A DNA stretch of 64,000 nt, from NCBI RefSeq assembly GCF_022953055.1, contig NZ_JALJEJ010000002.1, positions 248,001-312,000 on the forward strand, written 5' to 3'. The position numbers and the translations under genes were made by a program. The stretch comes from Mucilaginibacter straminoryzae. Lineage in GTDB: Bacteria > Bacteroidota > Bacteroidia > Sphingobacteriales > Sphingobacteriaceae. Under the pieces are notes generated by a model. That model worked only from the letters and a program-made list of their open reading frames with translations, had not been told where the DNA came from and searched no databases. The stretch's first letter is position 1. Every line of letters starts with the position of its first letter. Below are positions 19,263 through 29,124 of this stretch, in pieces.

Positions 19263-20801
19263 ATGAGAAAGTATTTACCCCTTATGCTTATTTCTGTAGC
19301 CTTATTCGGCGCAGGATGTAAAAAAAACGCAGATGCGTTGCTGGAGGCCAAGTCCGGCGATAAGGCATATCATGCCGGGCAGCAACTCAACACCCTGTCC
19401 CCTGGTACAACTTATTATATAGACCCCGCCGGCGCTGATACCAGCAGCGGCACAAGCGAATTGACACCCTGGCAGAGTTTAGCAAAAGTTAATGCAACCA
19501 CCTTTAATCCTGGTGATCGCATCCTGTTCAAATGCGGCGGAACGTGGTCTGGCCAGTTACGCCCTTTAGGCTCAGGTGCAAGCGGTTCGCCCATCATTAT
19601 TGATAAATACGGAACAGGTAATAAACCGGTGATCAACGGGCCGGGTACAAAATCTTCAGCAGGTTTACTTTTATACAATCAGGAGTACTGGGAGATCAAC
19701 AACCTTGAGATCTCTAATTACAGTAGCGCAGGTGGCATATCGATCCGTGGAATTTTAGTGACCAATACCAACCTGACCGTGCCGAAAAACCACGTTTATA
19801 TCCGCAACTGTTACATACACAATGTCAATTCCGATTACTCCGCTTCAGGTGTCCCTAAAATAACCGGTGGCGTGATCTTATACGGATATTTCGACGATGT
19901 TACCGTTAGAGATTGCTACGTTAAAGATTGTGCTACCGAGGGCTTAAGAACCTATCCTTACGGATCAGGAGCCACCAGATCCACCAATATTAAATTCATA
20001 CGCAATACCGTTGAAAACATCTATGGCGACGGAATTGTACTTAATACGGTTTACCAGGCCCTTGCCGATTCTAATATCGTTCACAATGCTTGTATGGACG
20101 ATGTTAATAATTTTGCCGGTTGCTGGACATTCAATAGCATCGGGTCTGTTATCTCACATAATGAAGTTTACGGCCTGACCGGCGGGCTGAACGATGGTGA
20201 AGCTTTCGACGCCGATACAGATGTGGACGGTGATATCTACGAGTATAATTACTCGCACGATAATAACAAAGGGTTCATGCTATTTATGCCTAATGCAAAA
20301 AATGTGATTGTACGTTATAACATTAGTGCCAATGATGTGCTGGGCGGAACAAAGCTGATAGACTTTAAGCCAACGGGGACAAGTAACAACATTTATAATA
20401 ATGTTTTCTACATCACAAATAATATCACCAACGTATTTGAGCATGCGTTCCATGGTAACTTTAAAAACAATGTGCTTAACGCTTCGGGAACAGTGACTAA
20501 CTTTTCAGAAAGCGCTATGAATTCAGGGTCGGTTCTTAATAACAATTGCTTTTATCCAACAACCGCTCTAACCACCAACTGGAATACAGGTTCTCATTCA
20601 TCAAATGTATTCTCGAGTCCTGCTTTTGTATCGCCATCCAGCTATTCGATGGGGCTGGCAAGTGCAGCGGCTTTTAAGTTAAGTTCTGCCTCACCATGTA
20701 AAACGGCCGGGGTTGTGATTACCAATAATGGCGGTATAGATTATTTTGGCATAGCGCTTTCTACCACCACTAACCCGGATATCGGCGCAATAAAATATTA
20801 G
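19263..20801 (+). CDS. Right-handed parallel beta-helix lipoprotein
   Basis: 512 residues with a lipoprotein signal (FGAGCKKNA, Cys19). After a short linker comes TYYIDPAGADTSSGTSELTPW followed by FNPGDRILFKCGGTW, the typical opening of PL/GH-like parallel beta-helix proteins. Repeating rungs follow (HVYIRNCYIHN, VTVRDCYVKDC, IKFIRNTVEN, NKGFMLFMPNAKNVIVRYNISAND). Residues about 315-345 (ADTDVDGDIYEYNYSHDNNKG) are rich in Asp and Asn and could bind calcium. No specific family can be named; polysaccharide lyase, GH28-like hydrolase and pure binding protein are all possible. It lies between two fucosidase genes, 56 bases after the first. Confidence 0.75.
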   Translation: MRKYLPLMLISVALFGAGCKKNADALLEAKSGDKAYHAGQQLNTLSPGTTYYIDPAGADTSSGTSELTPWQSLAKVNATTFNPGDRILFKCGGTWSGQLRPLGSGASGSPIIIDKYGTGNKPVINGPGTKSSAGLLLYNQEYWEINNLEISNYSSAGGISIRGILVTNTNLTVPKNHVYIRNCYIHNVNSDYSASGVPKITGGVILYGYFDDVTVRDCYVKDCATEGLRTYPYGSGATRSTNIKFIRNTVENIYGDGIVLNTVYQALADSNIVHNACMDDVNNFAGCWTFNSIGSVISHNEVYGLTGGLNDGEAFDADTDVDGDIYEYNYSHDNNKGFMLFMPNAKNVIVRYNISANDVLGGTKLIDFKPTGTSNNIYNNVFYITNNITNVFEHAFHGNFKNNVLNASGTVTNFSESAMNSGSVLNNNCFYPTTALTTNWNTGSHSSNVFSSPAFVSPSSYSMGLASAAAFKLSSASPCKTAGVVITNNGGIDYFGIALSTTTNPDIGAIKY

Positions 20802-20852
20802 ACTAGTTATTAGCAATAACCTTTCGTATTTGCCCCTAATACCTTAATCCAG

Positions 20853-20926
20853 ACACCATCCGTAAAAATTTGAGGATCTTATATTGCTATGTTCACGTAG
20901 GAATTACCGGTCGAAACGGATGGTGT
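20853..20926 (+). repeat. Long-range inverted repeat before the second GH29
   Basis: Perfect 11-base arms acaccatccgt (20853-20863) and acggatggtgt (20916-20926) enclose 52 bases. The right arm ends 17 bases before the GH29 start and is followed by TCTTTT. It could end the beta-helix transcript or form a structured leader of the second fucosidase. Confidence 0.5.
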
Positions 20927-20943
20927 TCTTTTAATTTAAAAAA

Positions 20944-22515
20944 ATGAAAGTTTCAAAAAAAATAGCTTCCTCTTTACTCGTTCTGTCTATAGCGACCAGT
21001 ACGATGGGCCAGTCGAATAACGAGCCAAACAAGGGCAAAAAAACAATAAAATATACCGCATCCTGGGAATCACTTGAGCAGTATGACTGTCCGGAATGGT
21101 TCAGAGATGCCAAATTTGGTATCTGGGCACACTGGGGGCCACAATCTGTCCCAGAGCTTGGCGACTGGTACGGCCATTTTCTTTACAAAGCGCCAAATGA
21201 AGCTAACGAATGGCGAATTAAGGGCGGTATTAAAGCAAATGCCTACCATCTTAAAACTTACGGACATCCCTCAAAATTTGGATACAAGGACCTGATCCCT
21301 TTATTTAAGGCCGAGCATTGGGACCCAAAAGCGTTGATGGAGCTTTATTATAAAGCCGGCGCCCGTTATTTTATGTCCATGGGGCAGCATCACGATAATT
21401 TTGATATGTGGGACTCCAAATATCAACCCTGGAATGCTGTAAACATGGGCCCCAAAAAAGACATTGTTAAGGGTTGGCAGGAAGCCGCAAAAGCACTTCA
21501 AATGAAGTTCGGCGTATCCTTCCATGGTTCATCTTCGTGGAGCTGGTTCGAACCCAGCCGGGGAGCCGATCTGGATGGGCCGCTAAAAGGAGTACCATAC
21601 GACGGAAATCTGACTAAGGCTGACGGCAAGGGGCTATGGTGGGAAGGTTACGACCCGCAAGACCTTTACTGCAAACCGCACCAACCAGGCGCACCGCCGG
21701 ATTCTGCCTTTAAATTAAAATTCCTTAACCGGGTATATGACCTGGTTGACAATTACAAACCCGACCTGATCTATTTTGACGGCGGGTTCCCTTTCAAAGA
21801 TCTTCGCATCGCCGCTCATTTCTATAATAAAAGCCAGGAATGGAATAATGGCCGTAATATGGCTGTAATCAATGTTAAGGGCTATTCGCCCGAAAAGCAG
21901 AAAAGCTTTGTGCATGATATTGAGAACGGCCAGAGCGATACCATAAGAAGATACCCCTGGCAAACCGACACCTCTTTTGACGGCTGGTTTATTTCCAGGG
22001 ATGCCTATACTGCATCCACCAAGCAAATTTTACAGCAGTTGGCGGATATTGTTAGCAAGAACGGAAATTTGATGCTGAACATCACCCAAAAATCAGACGG
22101 TACAATATCAGAAAAGGCAGTCCAATTCTTAAAAGAAATGGCTGCATGGATGGATATCAACGGCGAATCCATCCACGGTACACGGCCATGGAAAATATTC
22201 GGTGAAGGACCAACAAACGTTGTAAACGGTGAAGCTAATAAAACCCAACGGTTAAAGTATACTTCCGAAGATATCCGTTTTACTACCAAAACAAATTGCC
22301 TGTATGCCATACTAATGGAATGGCCGGATAGTAAGGTAACCATAAAGTCTTTACAAAAAGGAAAAACGCTATGGTTCGGCGACATTAAGGAAGTTACCTT
22401 GTTAGGATCATCTGAAAAGTTATCCTGGTCTCAAAACAATAATGGGTTAACAGTTTCATTACCTCAGACACCAGATTCAAAACTAGTGCGTGTATTGAAG
22501 ATTTCCGGTCAATAG
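20944..22515 (+). CDS. GH29 alpha-L-fucosidase (second copy)
   Basis: 523 residues with a signal peptide (about 1-22, ending STMGQ). It shares the blocks FRDAKFGIWAHWGPQ, YYKAGARYFMSMGQHHDNFDMWDSKYQPWNAVNMGP and GKGLWWEGYDPQDLY with the copy at 17560. The probable nucleophile is Asp279 in YKPDLIYFDGG. The regions around the active site differ (SRGADLDGPLKGVPYDG here versus AQLSDTTGAMAGVPYDG in the first), so the two probably cleave different fucose linkages. Catalysis is expected in the periplasm. Convergent with the GH31 gene, 69 bases away, without a strong terminator that I can see. Confidence 0.92.
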   Translation: MKVSKKIASSLLVLSIATSTMGQSNNEPNKGKKTIKYTASWESLEQYDCPEWFRDAKFGIWAHWGPQSVPELGDWYGHFLYKAPNEANEWRIKGGIKANAYHLKTYGHPSKFGYKDLIPLFKAEHWDPKALMELYYKAGARYFMSMGQHHDNFDMWDSKYQPWNAVNMGPKKDIVKGWQEAAKALQMKFGVSFHGSSSWSWFEPSRGADLDGPLKGVPYDGNLTKADGKGLWWEGYDPQDLYCKPHQPGAPPDSAFKLKFLNRVYDLVDNYKPDLIYFDGGFPFKDLRIAAHFYNKSQEWNNGRNMAVINVKGYSPEKQKSFVHDIENGQSDTIRRYPWQTDTSFDGWFISRDAYTASTKQILQQLADIVSKNGNLMLNITQKSDGTISEKAVQFLKEMAAWMDINGESIHGTRPWKIFGEGPTNVVNGEANKTQRLKYTSEDIRFTTKTNCLYAILMEWPDSKVTIKSLQKGKTLWFGDIKEVTLLGSSEKLSWSQNNNGLTVSLPQTPDSKLVRVLKISGQ

Positions 22516-22584
22516 CATAATAGAACTATAGTATACTTTCATTTACATCATCGGTTTGTAAGAAAATGGATTGTCTTTAGCTTT

Positions 22585-24915
22585 TTAAAAGACCACCGTT
22601 TTAGATTTTCCTGTATATGCTACTGTTTTGTAGGTGTTACTGTCTTCATTCAGATCTTTCAGCGCAGGGGCTATAGTTACTCTAAACTTACGGCTTTTAA
22701 GCAAGCCCGGGAAATCACCATGGCGGTCGCCTATCGTTAGTTTTTTCTGCTGGTTATCCCAGTGGAAGGTGATGGTACTGTATTTACCCTGCTCATAGTT
22801 GTAGCTGTCGTTCTCGTCTTCATACAGGGTAAAATCGCCATCCGCACCGGGATAAATCCGGATATCGAGCACATCCCACTTCTTTTCTGCAGCATACTGA
22901 ACTTTTGGCCCCCATGGGATAATTGATCCTGCTTTTACGTAAAGCGGCACCACATCAATAGGCGCTTGCCTTTCTATCGCTTTGCCACCAGCAATTTGCT
23001 CGCCGGTCCAGAAATCAAACCATGATGAATTGGTCGGCAGATAAACCGATCTGGATTTTGCTCCCTTTTCAATTACCGGTGCAACCAGGAACGACTTGCC
23101 GAACAAAAACTCGGTATTCAGGTCCAGCACTTTTGTATCACCAGCGTAATCAGCTGCAAGCGGACGTAAAAAGGATGCTGCTTGGTTTGTTACATTCCAC
23201 CCGGTAGCATACAGGTAAGGCAGCAGACGATAACGCAGATTGATACATTTTTCCTGCGCATCAAAGGCCCAATCGCCCCGTTTACCAAATTGATAGATCT
23301 CGCGGGGTATATCCGTTCCGTGCGAGCGCATCATTGAAGTAAATGTGGAGAACTCCATCCAGCGGACATACAGCTCCTGGAAATCCGGGTTCATGGCTCC
23401 CCCACCCTGTCTGAAACTACCGGCAAAGAACCCACCGATATCTACATTCCAGTAAGGCAGGCCGGTAAGACCGAAATTAAGCACTGCCGGTATCTGCCTC
23501 CGCAGGTTTTCCCAGTTAGACCCTAAATCGCCGCTCCAGGTATCCGAACCGAAACGTTGTTGCCCCGCGAATGCAGAGCGGGTTAACAACATCACCCGTT
23601 TTTGTGTTAATGTTTCGCGTTGATGTTCATACACCCCTTTGGTATGCTGAAGCGGAAAAGCGTTCAACCAGTTTCGATAAGTACCCAGGTAAGTTGGCTG
23701 TTCCCAGTCGCTTTCTTTAATATTGATATGATCCGGTTCGGTTGAATCCAGCCACCAGGCGTCGGGCCCTAAAGAAAATACGCCTTTATTCAGGTAAGAC
23801 CAGTAAATATCCCTGGCTTCCGGGTTGTATACGTCGTAAGGTTTTGCACCGCTGTTCGGCGGCCAGGTATCAAAGTTGATCAGCATATTTTTCTTACTGA
23901 ACTCTGCATACTGCGGCGTTTTTGGGCCGAAACCTGGCCAGGAAACGATGAATAAGTGTGCATTCATCCGGTGTATGCTATCGATCATGGCTTTGGGGCG
24001 TGGATAGGTTTTCGGGTCGAAAGCCATCGCATTCCAATTACTGTCCGGTCCCCAGTACTGCCAGTCTTGCACAACACCATCTATCGGAACTTTTAATTCC
24101 CGGTATTTTCTGGCTACTTCAACCAGTTCGAACTGGGTTTTGTAGCGCTCGCGCGATTGTATAAAACCAAAGGCCCACAATGGTTTCATGGGAACCTGCC
24201 CGGTTAACGTACGCATTTCTGCAACCACACCGTCTGTCCCGCGGCCTGCCATCACGTAATAGTCTATATTATCACCGCGCTCAGAATCAAAGGAAGTTTC
24301 CTGCTTGTTATCGTTAAAAGTAGTGGGCGAATAATTGTCCCAATACAAACCGTACCCTTTAATAGACTGAAAGAAAGGTATACAAACGCGGGTATTACCT
24401 TGCTGCAGAAACACTTTTTCGAACCGCTGACTCAACTTACCGTTTTGCTGCTGGCCTAAGCCGTAAATCACCTCCGTGGTATCTAATTTAAAAGCTTGCC
24501 TTACTTCATACATTTGTTTGCCCTTATCATCCATAGGACTAAACTGGGCGCCGTAATCCTTTTCAGATAAAAGCGCTTGACCTGAAGGTGTTTCGAACCA
24601 TACTTTACCAGTCGCGAGATTCAGGTAAGCGGTTAACTTGCTGCTTTTAATAGCTACTACATTGCTATTACGGGTTACGGTTAACGGCACGTTCTCCGGC
24701 TGTTTAATTACCGCAAGGCTGTTCTTTGTAAAGTGATGCCCGACCGGAAACTTTTCTACCCGGGCAATAGCAGGCGAGTAGAACACGATGTTCACAGAAA
24801 CGCCGTCTATAACAGCTTTAACGCCTTCTTTTGATTGCTGATAGTTCTGCGCAAAAAGAACAGAAGGCATCGCGATACAGGTTACGAATAACCATTTATA
24901 CAGATTTAATTTCAT
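22585..24915 (-). CDS. GH31 alpha-xylosidase/alpha-glucosidase-type hydrolase
   Basis: 776 residues with a signal peptide (ending VLFAQ). An N-terminal beta-sandwich domain (about 25-220) precedes the TIM barrel. The nucleophile is Asp390 in WWLDSTEPD and the acid/base is Asp463 in GSDTWSGD. GLPYWNVDIGGFF follows, and the C-terminus carries a DUF5110-like domain (PGADGDFTLYEDENDSYNYEQGKYS). Bacteroidetes proteins with this WWLDSTEPD form are often alpha-xylosidases, but alpha-glucosidase or alpha-galactosidase activity cannot be excluded. It is the last gene of the long minus-strand run, 52 bases after GH127. Confidence 0.88.
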   Translation of the reverse strand: MKLNLYKWLFVTCIAMPSVLFAQNYQQSKEGVKAVIDGVSVNIVFYSPAIARVEKFPVGHHFTKNSLAVIKQPENVPLTVTRNSNVVAIKSSKLTAYLNLATGKVWFETPSGQALLSEKDYGAQFSPMDDKGKQMYEVRQAFKLDTTEVIYGLGQQQNGKLSQRFEKVFLQQGNTRVCIPFFQSIKGYGLYWDNYSPTTFNDNKQETSFDSERGDNIDYYVMAGRGTDGVVAEMRTLTGQVPMKPLWAFGFIQSRERYKTQFELVEVARKYRELKVPIDGVVQDWQYWGPDSNWNAMAFDPKTYPRPKAMIDSIHRMNAHLFIVSWPGFGPKTPQYAEFSKKNMLINFDTWPPNSGAKPYDVYNPEARDIYWSYLNKGVFSLGPDAWWLDSTEPDHINIKESDWEQPTYLGTYRNWLNAFPLQHTKGVYEHQRETLTQKRVMLLTRSAFAGQQRFGSDTWSGDLGSNWENLRRQIPAVLNFGLTGLPYWNVDIGGFFAGSFRQGGGAMNPDFQELYVRWMEFSTFTSMMRSHGTDIPREIYQFGKRGDWAFDAQEKCINLRYRLLPYLYATGWNVTNQAASFLRPLAADYAGDTKVLDLNTEFLFGKSFLVAPVIEKGAKSRSVYLPTNSSWFDFWTGEQIAGGKAIERQAPIDVVPLYVKAGSIIPWGPKVQYAAEKKWDVLDIRIYPGADGDFTLYEDENDSYNYEQGKYSTITFHWDNQQKKLTIGDRHGDFPGLLKSRKFRVTIAPALKDLNEDSNTYKTVAYTGKSKTVVF

Positions 24916-24967
24916 TGTTTATACGTTTAGATGTATGTTACTCATCAGGCCCCTACCTGTGTTGATT

Positions 24968-27328
24968 TTATCTTAAAAGCTTTACACTATAAACCGGTGC
25001 GGTTCTTTTACCACCAGTTGCAACGAATTTCACTTCGAGTACTTTGTTAGTTTTTGCTAATCCATCCGGCAGTTTAAATTCTTTGGTCACTACCGCTTCG
25101 GCAGCATCATCCGCTACATTAATGTGTGTGATGTTTTGTCCGTTGATGTACACATCAAACTGACGGTCGCGGTCTTTGCCCGAATAACTGATCTGCAGTA
25201 CGGTAGTTTGTGAATTCCCCCCGAGCTTATAGCTAAAGAAATCGCCCGCATCGCGCCAATGTCGGTTATTGATGATCCCTGTGTTTGAATTTTGCGAGTT
25301 AAGCCCATGGTCAACTTCGGGTTGCTGTTCACCAGCATTTACACCATCTACTATCCTCGAAGCAAGGCGGGTGCTTAGCTTGTCCTCTGTTTCCAGTTGC
25401 TGTTCACGCTGTGAAATGGAATCAGCATTGGCTACAGGCCAATAAAGCATATAACGCGCATCATGAAGTTTATAAAAAGGAATCAGTTTCAGGTTTTTGT
25501 ATTTCGCCTGGTAGATCAGTGGCGAGATGCTGAAGTTTGCATTACTGCCTTTTACCGGAGTAAGCGCGGCAGCAAGGTCGCCACCTTTATCAACGATCAA
25601 CGGCGCCTGGGAGAAATCATACAGTTTACCACGGGCAATATGTCCCCAGCGGCTGTCGTCTGCTTTCAGGCCCAATAGATCAGTGGTATCAGTTGGCGCA
25701 GCTAACACAATCGGTCCGTGCAGAAACGATACCCATCCGGAATGGTCCGGCAGGTATTCTACCGAATTCTTCATGGGCAGTGCTATTGTGACCACATCGC
25801 CGGTTTTCCATAGCCGGTTAACTGCCAGGTAGCCCTTAATCCCATTTTGTGCTTTTACTATTTTGCCATTAACTTTAATAGCAAACCCACCGGTTGCCCA
25901 TGATGGTTTGCGCACAGACAGATTAAACTGTTGCGGCTTTTTAATCGTTACCATTAGTCGGGTGCTTTCACGATCTGGAAAGTTATTTTCCTGTTTTAAA
26001 GTTATTCCGTTGTCGCTCCAGTTCAATACCGATGGAATGAACAGATTGACGTAGATATCCTTTCCCTGATGTGCGTATATCAGCTCGCCATACTTACCAT
26101 GATTTTCCATACCGGTACCCACGCAGCACCAAAAGCTTTCATCAGCGGTGGAATATACCCGGTAATGCCTTGGGTGGATAGGTGTAAAGTAAACAAAGCC
26201 GCCTTCTACCGGATGCTCTGACGATAGGATGTGGTTGTACAATAACCGCTCGTAAAACTCCATGTACTCCGGCGAGTTGTCATACAAAAACAGCATTTTG
26301 GTCAGCTTCAGCATGTTGTTGCTGTTGCAGGTTTCCGGCCCCTGTTCAGATTCCAGCATGGGCAGAAAGTTATCCGAAGGGTTAAAATGCTCGCGCACAC
26401 TATTGCCGCCGATGGAGATGGTGCGGTTATCGACTACGGTTTTCCAGAAAAAACGGGCAGCAGTATGATAGGCGGTATCCTGGTTCAATTCAGAAATACG
26501 TTCAAATCCTATAATCTTTGGAATTTGGGTATTCGCGTGCAAGCCGGTGAGTTTATCCTGACGTTTTTCCAGCGGTTGCAAAATTGCCTGATGACAAAAT
26601 CGCTGTGCCAGTTTCAGATATTTTTTATTGCCGGTGATATCAGCAACATCTGCAAACACTTCATTCATGCCGCCGTGCTCTGTATTTAACATACGCTGCA
26701 TTTGCTCTGGCGTTAACCCCGCGGTTTCTTCGGCTGCCCAGTCTGACAGTTTAACCAACACTATTTTGGCTTTTTCATTATGCGCCAGCAACCAGCAATC
26801 GCGTAAACCGGCGTACAGCTTATGCATATTGTACCAGGGCACCCACTTTTTGTTGAAGCTGCTAAAATCGCCGTTCTTCACTTCGGCCCACATGGCCATC
26901 CCTCCCGGTACACCGCCTACATAACCATTCTTATTATTCTGCTGGCAGCGGGCCAACTCGTCTACCATGTAATTAATCCTTTTTAAACACTGCGGATCGC
27001 CGGTGGCGGCATACATTTGTGCCAGGGCGGTAAGGTAATGTCCGGCGGTGTGCCCATCCAAACCGCTATCTTCCCAGTTGCCATAGCTTTTAGCTTTGGG
27101 CGTTAAACCGCTTTCCCTTAAAAAAGGAGCCAGCAGCCGATCCGGATCAAGCTTCAACATATAGTTGAGATCGGTTTGCTGGGCAACCAAAAACGGGCTT
27201 GATAACAGCTTGATATCTTCTAAAGGAAATAGTTCAATTGGTTTGCTTTGGGCTGAAACCCTCGAATTGATCATTCCGCACGCCAGTGCGAGCATTAAGC
27301 CATATCCAATTCTCTTTCTGTTTTTCAT
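24968..27328 (-). CDS. GH127 beta-L-arabinofuranosidase
   Basis: 786 residues with a signal peptide (ending SRVSAQS). An alpha6/alpha6 barrel of the former DUF1680 family shows GLDGHTAGHYLTALAQMYA, WYNMHKLYAGLRDCW, NTEHGGMNEVFADVADITGN, and ESEQGPETCNSNNMLKLTKMLF. The catalytic Cys401-Cys402 pair lies in FWCCVGTGMENHGKYGE; by analogy with the studied Bifidobacterium enzyme the first Cys is the likely nucleophile. Beta-sandwich domains follow, with a C-terminal domain of the DUF6805/DUF4986 type (about 670-786). It releases terminal beta-L-arabinofuranose. Its ATG overlaps the carbamoyltransferase stop codon by one base (TAATG), which implies coupled translation. Confidence 0.92.
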   Translation of the reverse strand: MKNRKRIGYGLMLALACGMINSRVSAQSKPIELFPLEDIKLLSSPFLVAQQTDLNYMLKLDPDRLLAPFLRESGLTPKAKSYGNWEDSGLDGHTAGHYLTALAQMYAATGDPQCLKRINYMVDELARCQQNNKNGYVGGVPGGMAMWAEVKNGDFSSFNKKWVPWYNMHKLYAGLRDCWLLAHNEKAKIVLVKLSDWAAEETAGLTPEQMQRMLNTEHGGMNEVFADVADITGNKKYLKLAQRFCHQAILQPLEKRQDKLTGLHANTQIPKIIGFERISELNQDTAYHTAARFFWKTVVDNRTISIGGNSVREHFNPSDNFLPMLESEQGPETCNSNNMLKLTKMLFLYDNSPEYMEFYERLLYNHILSSEHPVEGGFVYFTPIHPRHYRVYSTADESFWCCVGTGMENHGKYGELIYAHQGKDIYVNLFIPSVLNWSDNGITLKQENNFPDRESTRLMVTIKKPQQFNLSVRKPSWATGGFAIKVNGKIVKAQNGIKGYLAVNRLWKTGDVVTIALPMKNSVEYLPDHSGWVSFLHGPIVLAAPTDTTDLLGLKADDSRWGHIARGKLYDFSQAPLIVDKGGDLAAALTPVKGSNANFSISPLIYQAKYKNLKLIPFYKLHDARYMLYWPVANADSISQREQQLETEDKLSTRLASRIVDGVNAGEQQPEVDHGLNSQNSNTGIINNRHWRDAGDFFSYKLGGNSQTTVLQISYSGKDRDRQFDVYINGQNITHINVADDAAEAVVTKEFKLPDGLAKTNKVLEVKFVATGGKRTAPVYSVKLLR

Positions 27329-29124
27329 TAGTGAATATTTAGGTTCTCAGATTTGTAGATCAATATATTTTCGAATGCCAGCAGATCCATATCCGTTTTC
27401 AGGAAACACGATACCGCATCTTCGGGCGTACAAACAATCGGCTCGTCCATTACATTAAAGGAGGTATTGATCAGTATAGGGCATCCGGTTACAAGATAAA
27501 AAGCTTGCAGCAAATGATAAAAGCTTCCGTTAAGTTCGTCAACTGTTTGTACGCGGGCAGAATAGTCGACGTGGGTAACAGCCGGAATAGTAGTTCGTAC
27601 TTCTTTAAGCGTAGCTACGCCAACTGCAAAGCTATCATCTTCATCCCCATCCAACTGCCATTGTGATACGGGCGCGGTGAATAACATATACGGACTGGCA
27701 ACCCGCAGATTGAAATATACATGGCAATACTTTTGCAGAACTGCGGGAGCAAAAGGCCGGAACGACTCGCGGAACTTAATTTTAAGATTCAGCTTTAATT
27801 GCATACCCGGATCACGCGGATCGGCCAGTATGCTTCTTGCGCCCAATGCGCGCGGCCCAAACTCCATACGGCCCGAAAACCATCCAACCACCATTCCGTC
27901 GGCAATTTTTTCGGCCACGGTTTTCAGGTAACTATCGGGGTTAAGCTTATGATACCTGATGTTTAATTTGTTAAGCGTATGCGCTATTTCTTCTGCACTA
28001 AACGCTGGCCCCAGCAACATCTGTTGCATCTGATTTTCATCGCCAATTTTCCGCTTATTTTGCAGATGTTGATAGTAGATGAACAATGCCGCACCTACCG
28101 CTCCCCCTGCATCTCCGGCTGCAGGTTGTACCCAGATATTTTTGAATATGCCGCTTCTGAGCAGTTTGCCATTAGCTACACAATTCAATGCGACACCGCC
28201 CGCCATACATAAATTTTCGCAGCCCGTTTTCGCTTTTATATCCCGTGCTATTTTAAGCAAAATTTCTTCGGTGACGTTTTGTATAGATGCCGCCACATCC
28301 ATGTGAAACTTAGTGATGGTTTCGTCTTTCGCCCTGATCTTGTTCCCAAATAGCTTCACAAAGTTTTGATTAACCATGGTTAACCCGGATGCATAATTGA
28401 AAAAATTCATATTGATCCGGAAGGAGCCATCGGCTTTTACATCTACCAGGCATTTATAGATAAGCGAGCGGTAAACAGGTTTTCCGTAAGGGGCAAGACC
28501 CATCACCTTATATTCATCGCAATTTACCTTAAAACCCAGGTAGTAAGTAAAAGCAGAATAAAGTAAGCCTATCGAATGCGGAAAATTAATGTATTTGATC
28601 CGGTTAGTATTGTTTCCATGGCCAACTGCAATGGAAGAGGTAACCCATTCCCCGGCCCCGTCAACGGTTAAAATGGCCGCCTTTTCAAATGGCGATGCAA
28701 AAAAAGCAGATGCTGCATGCGAGGAATGATGTTCGCAAAACAGCAACCCTCCTTCCCTTTCTTTCCAGTTTTGATCTATTTGTTGAAGGGCTTTACTGAT
28801 ATTTCCCCGGGTAAACAATTTATCTTTTATCCATATGGGCATTGCTTTCAGGTAAGCACGTAAGCCGTGCGGGGCAAATGCAAAAATGGTATCCAGTAAG
28901 CGTTCGAACTTCAGGAAGGGCTTTTCATAGAATACCACATGATCTACTTCTGTTAAAGCAATACCTGCTGCAGAAAGGCAATATTTAATTGCGCTTTCGG
29001 GAAACGACGCATCATTTTTAATGCGGGAAAAGCGTTCTTCCTGAACAGCAGCCACAATAGTCCCGTCTTTTACGAGACAAGCCGCACTATCATGATAATA
29101 AGCAGATATACCCAGGATATACAT
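27328..29124 (-). CDS. Carbamoyltransferase, NodU/CmcH type
   Basis: 598 residues from the ATG at 29122-29124. This start gives the canonical beginning MYILGISAYYHDSAACL and overlaps the previous stop by one base; a longer frame to 29217 runs through the DUF5989 gene and is rejected. The N-terminal ASKHA domain has HHSSHAASAFFASPF and LTVDGAGEW. The C-terminal domain has GWFSGRMEFGPRALGARSILADP, where carbamoyl transfer takes place. The family moves a carbamoyl group from carbamoyl phosphate through an adenylate to a hydroxyl of a small molecule or sugar. The acceptor is unknown here. No signal peptide, so it is cytoplasmic. Part of the SGNH/SxtJ/DUF5989/carbamoyltransferase cassette. Confidence 0.93.
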   Translation of the reverse strand: MYILGISAYYHDSAACLVKDGTIVAAVQEERFSRIKNDASFPESAIKYCLSAAGIALTEVDHVVFYEKPFLKFERLLDTIFAFAPHGLRAYLKAMPIWIKDKLFTRGNISKALQQIDQNWKEREGGLLFCEHHSSHAASAFFASPFEKAAILTVDGAGEWVTSSIAVGHGNNTNRIKYINFPHSIGLLYSAFTYYLGFKVNCDEYKVMGLAPYGKPVYRSLIYKCLVDVKADGSFRINMNFFNYASGLTMVNQNFVKLFGNKIRAKDETITKFHMDVAASIQNVTEEILLKIARDIKAKTGCENLCMAGGVALNCVANGKLLRSGIFKNIWVQPAAGDAGGAVGAALFIYYQHLQNKRKIGDENQMQQMLLGPAFSAEEIAHTLNKLNIRYHKLNPDSYLKTVAEKIADGMVVGWFSGRMEFGPRALGARSILADPRDPGMQLKLNLKIKFRESFRPFAPAVLQKYCHVYFNLRVASPYMLFTAPVSQWQLDGDEDDSFAVGVATLKEVRTTIPAVTHVDYSARVQTVDELNGSFYHLLQAFYLVTGCPILINTSFNVMDEPIVCTPEDAVSCFLKTDMDLLAFENILIYKSENLNIH

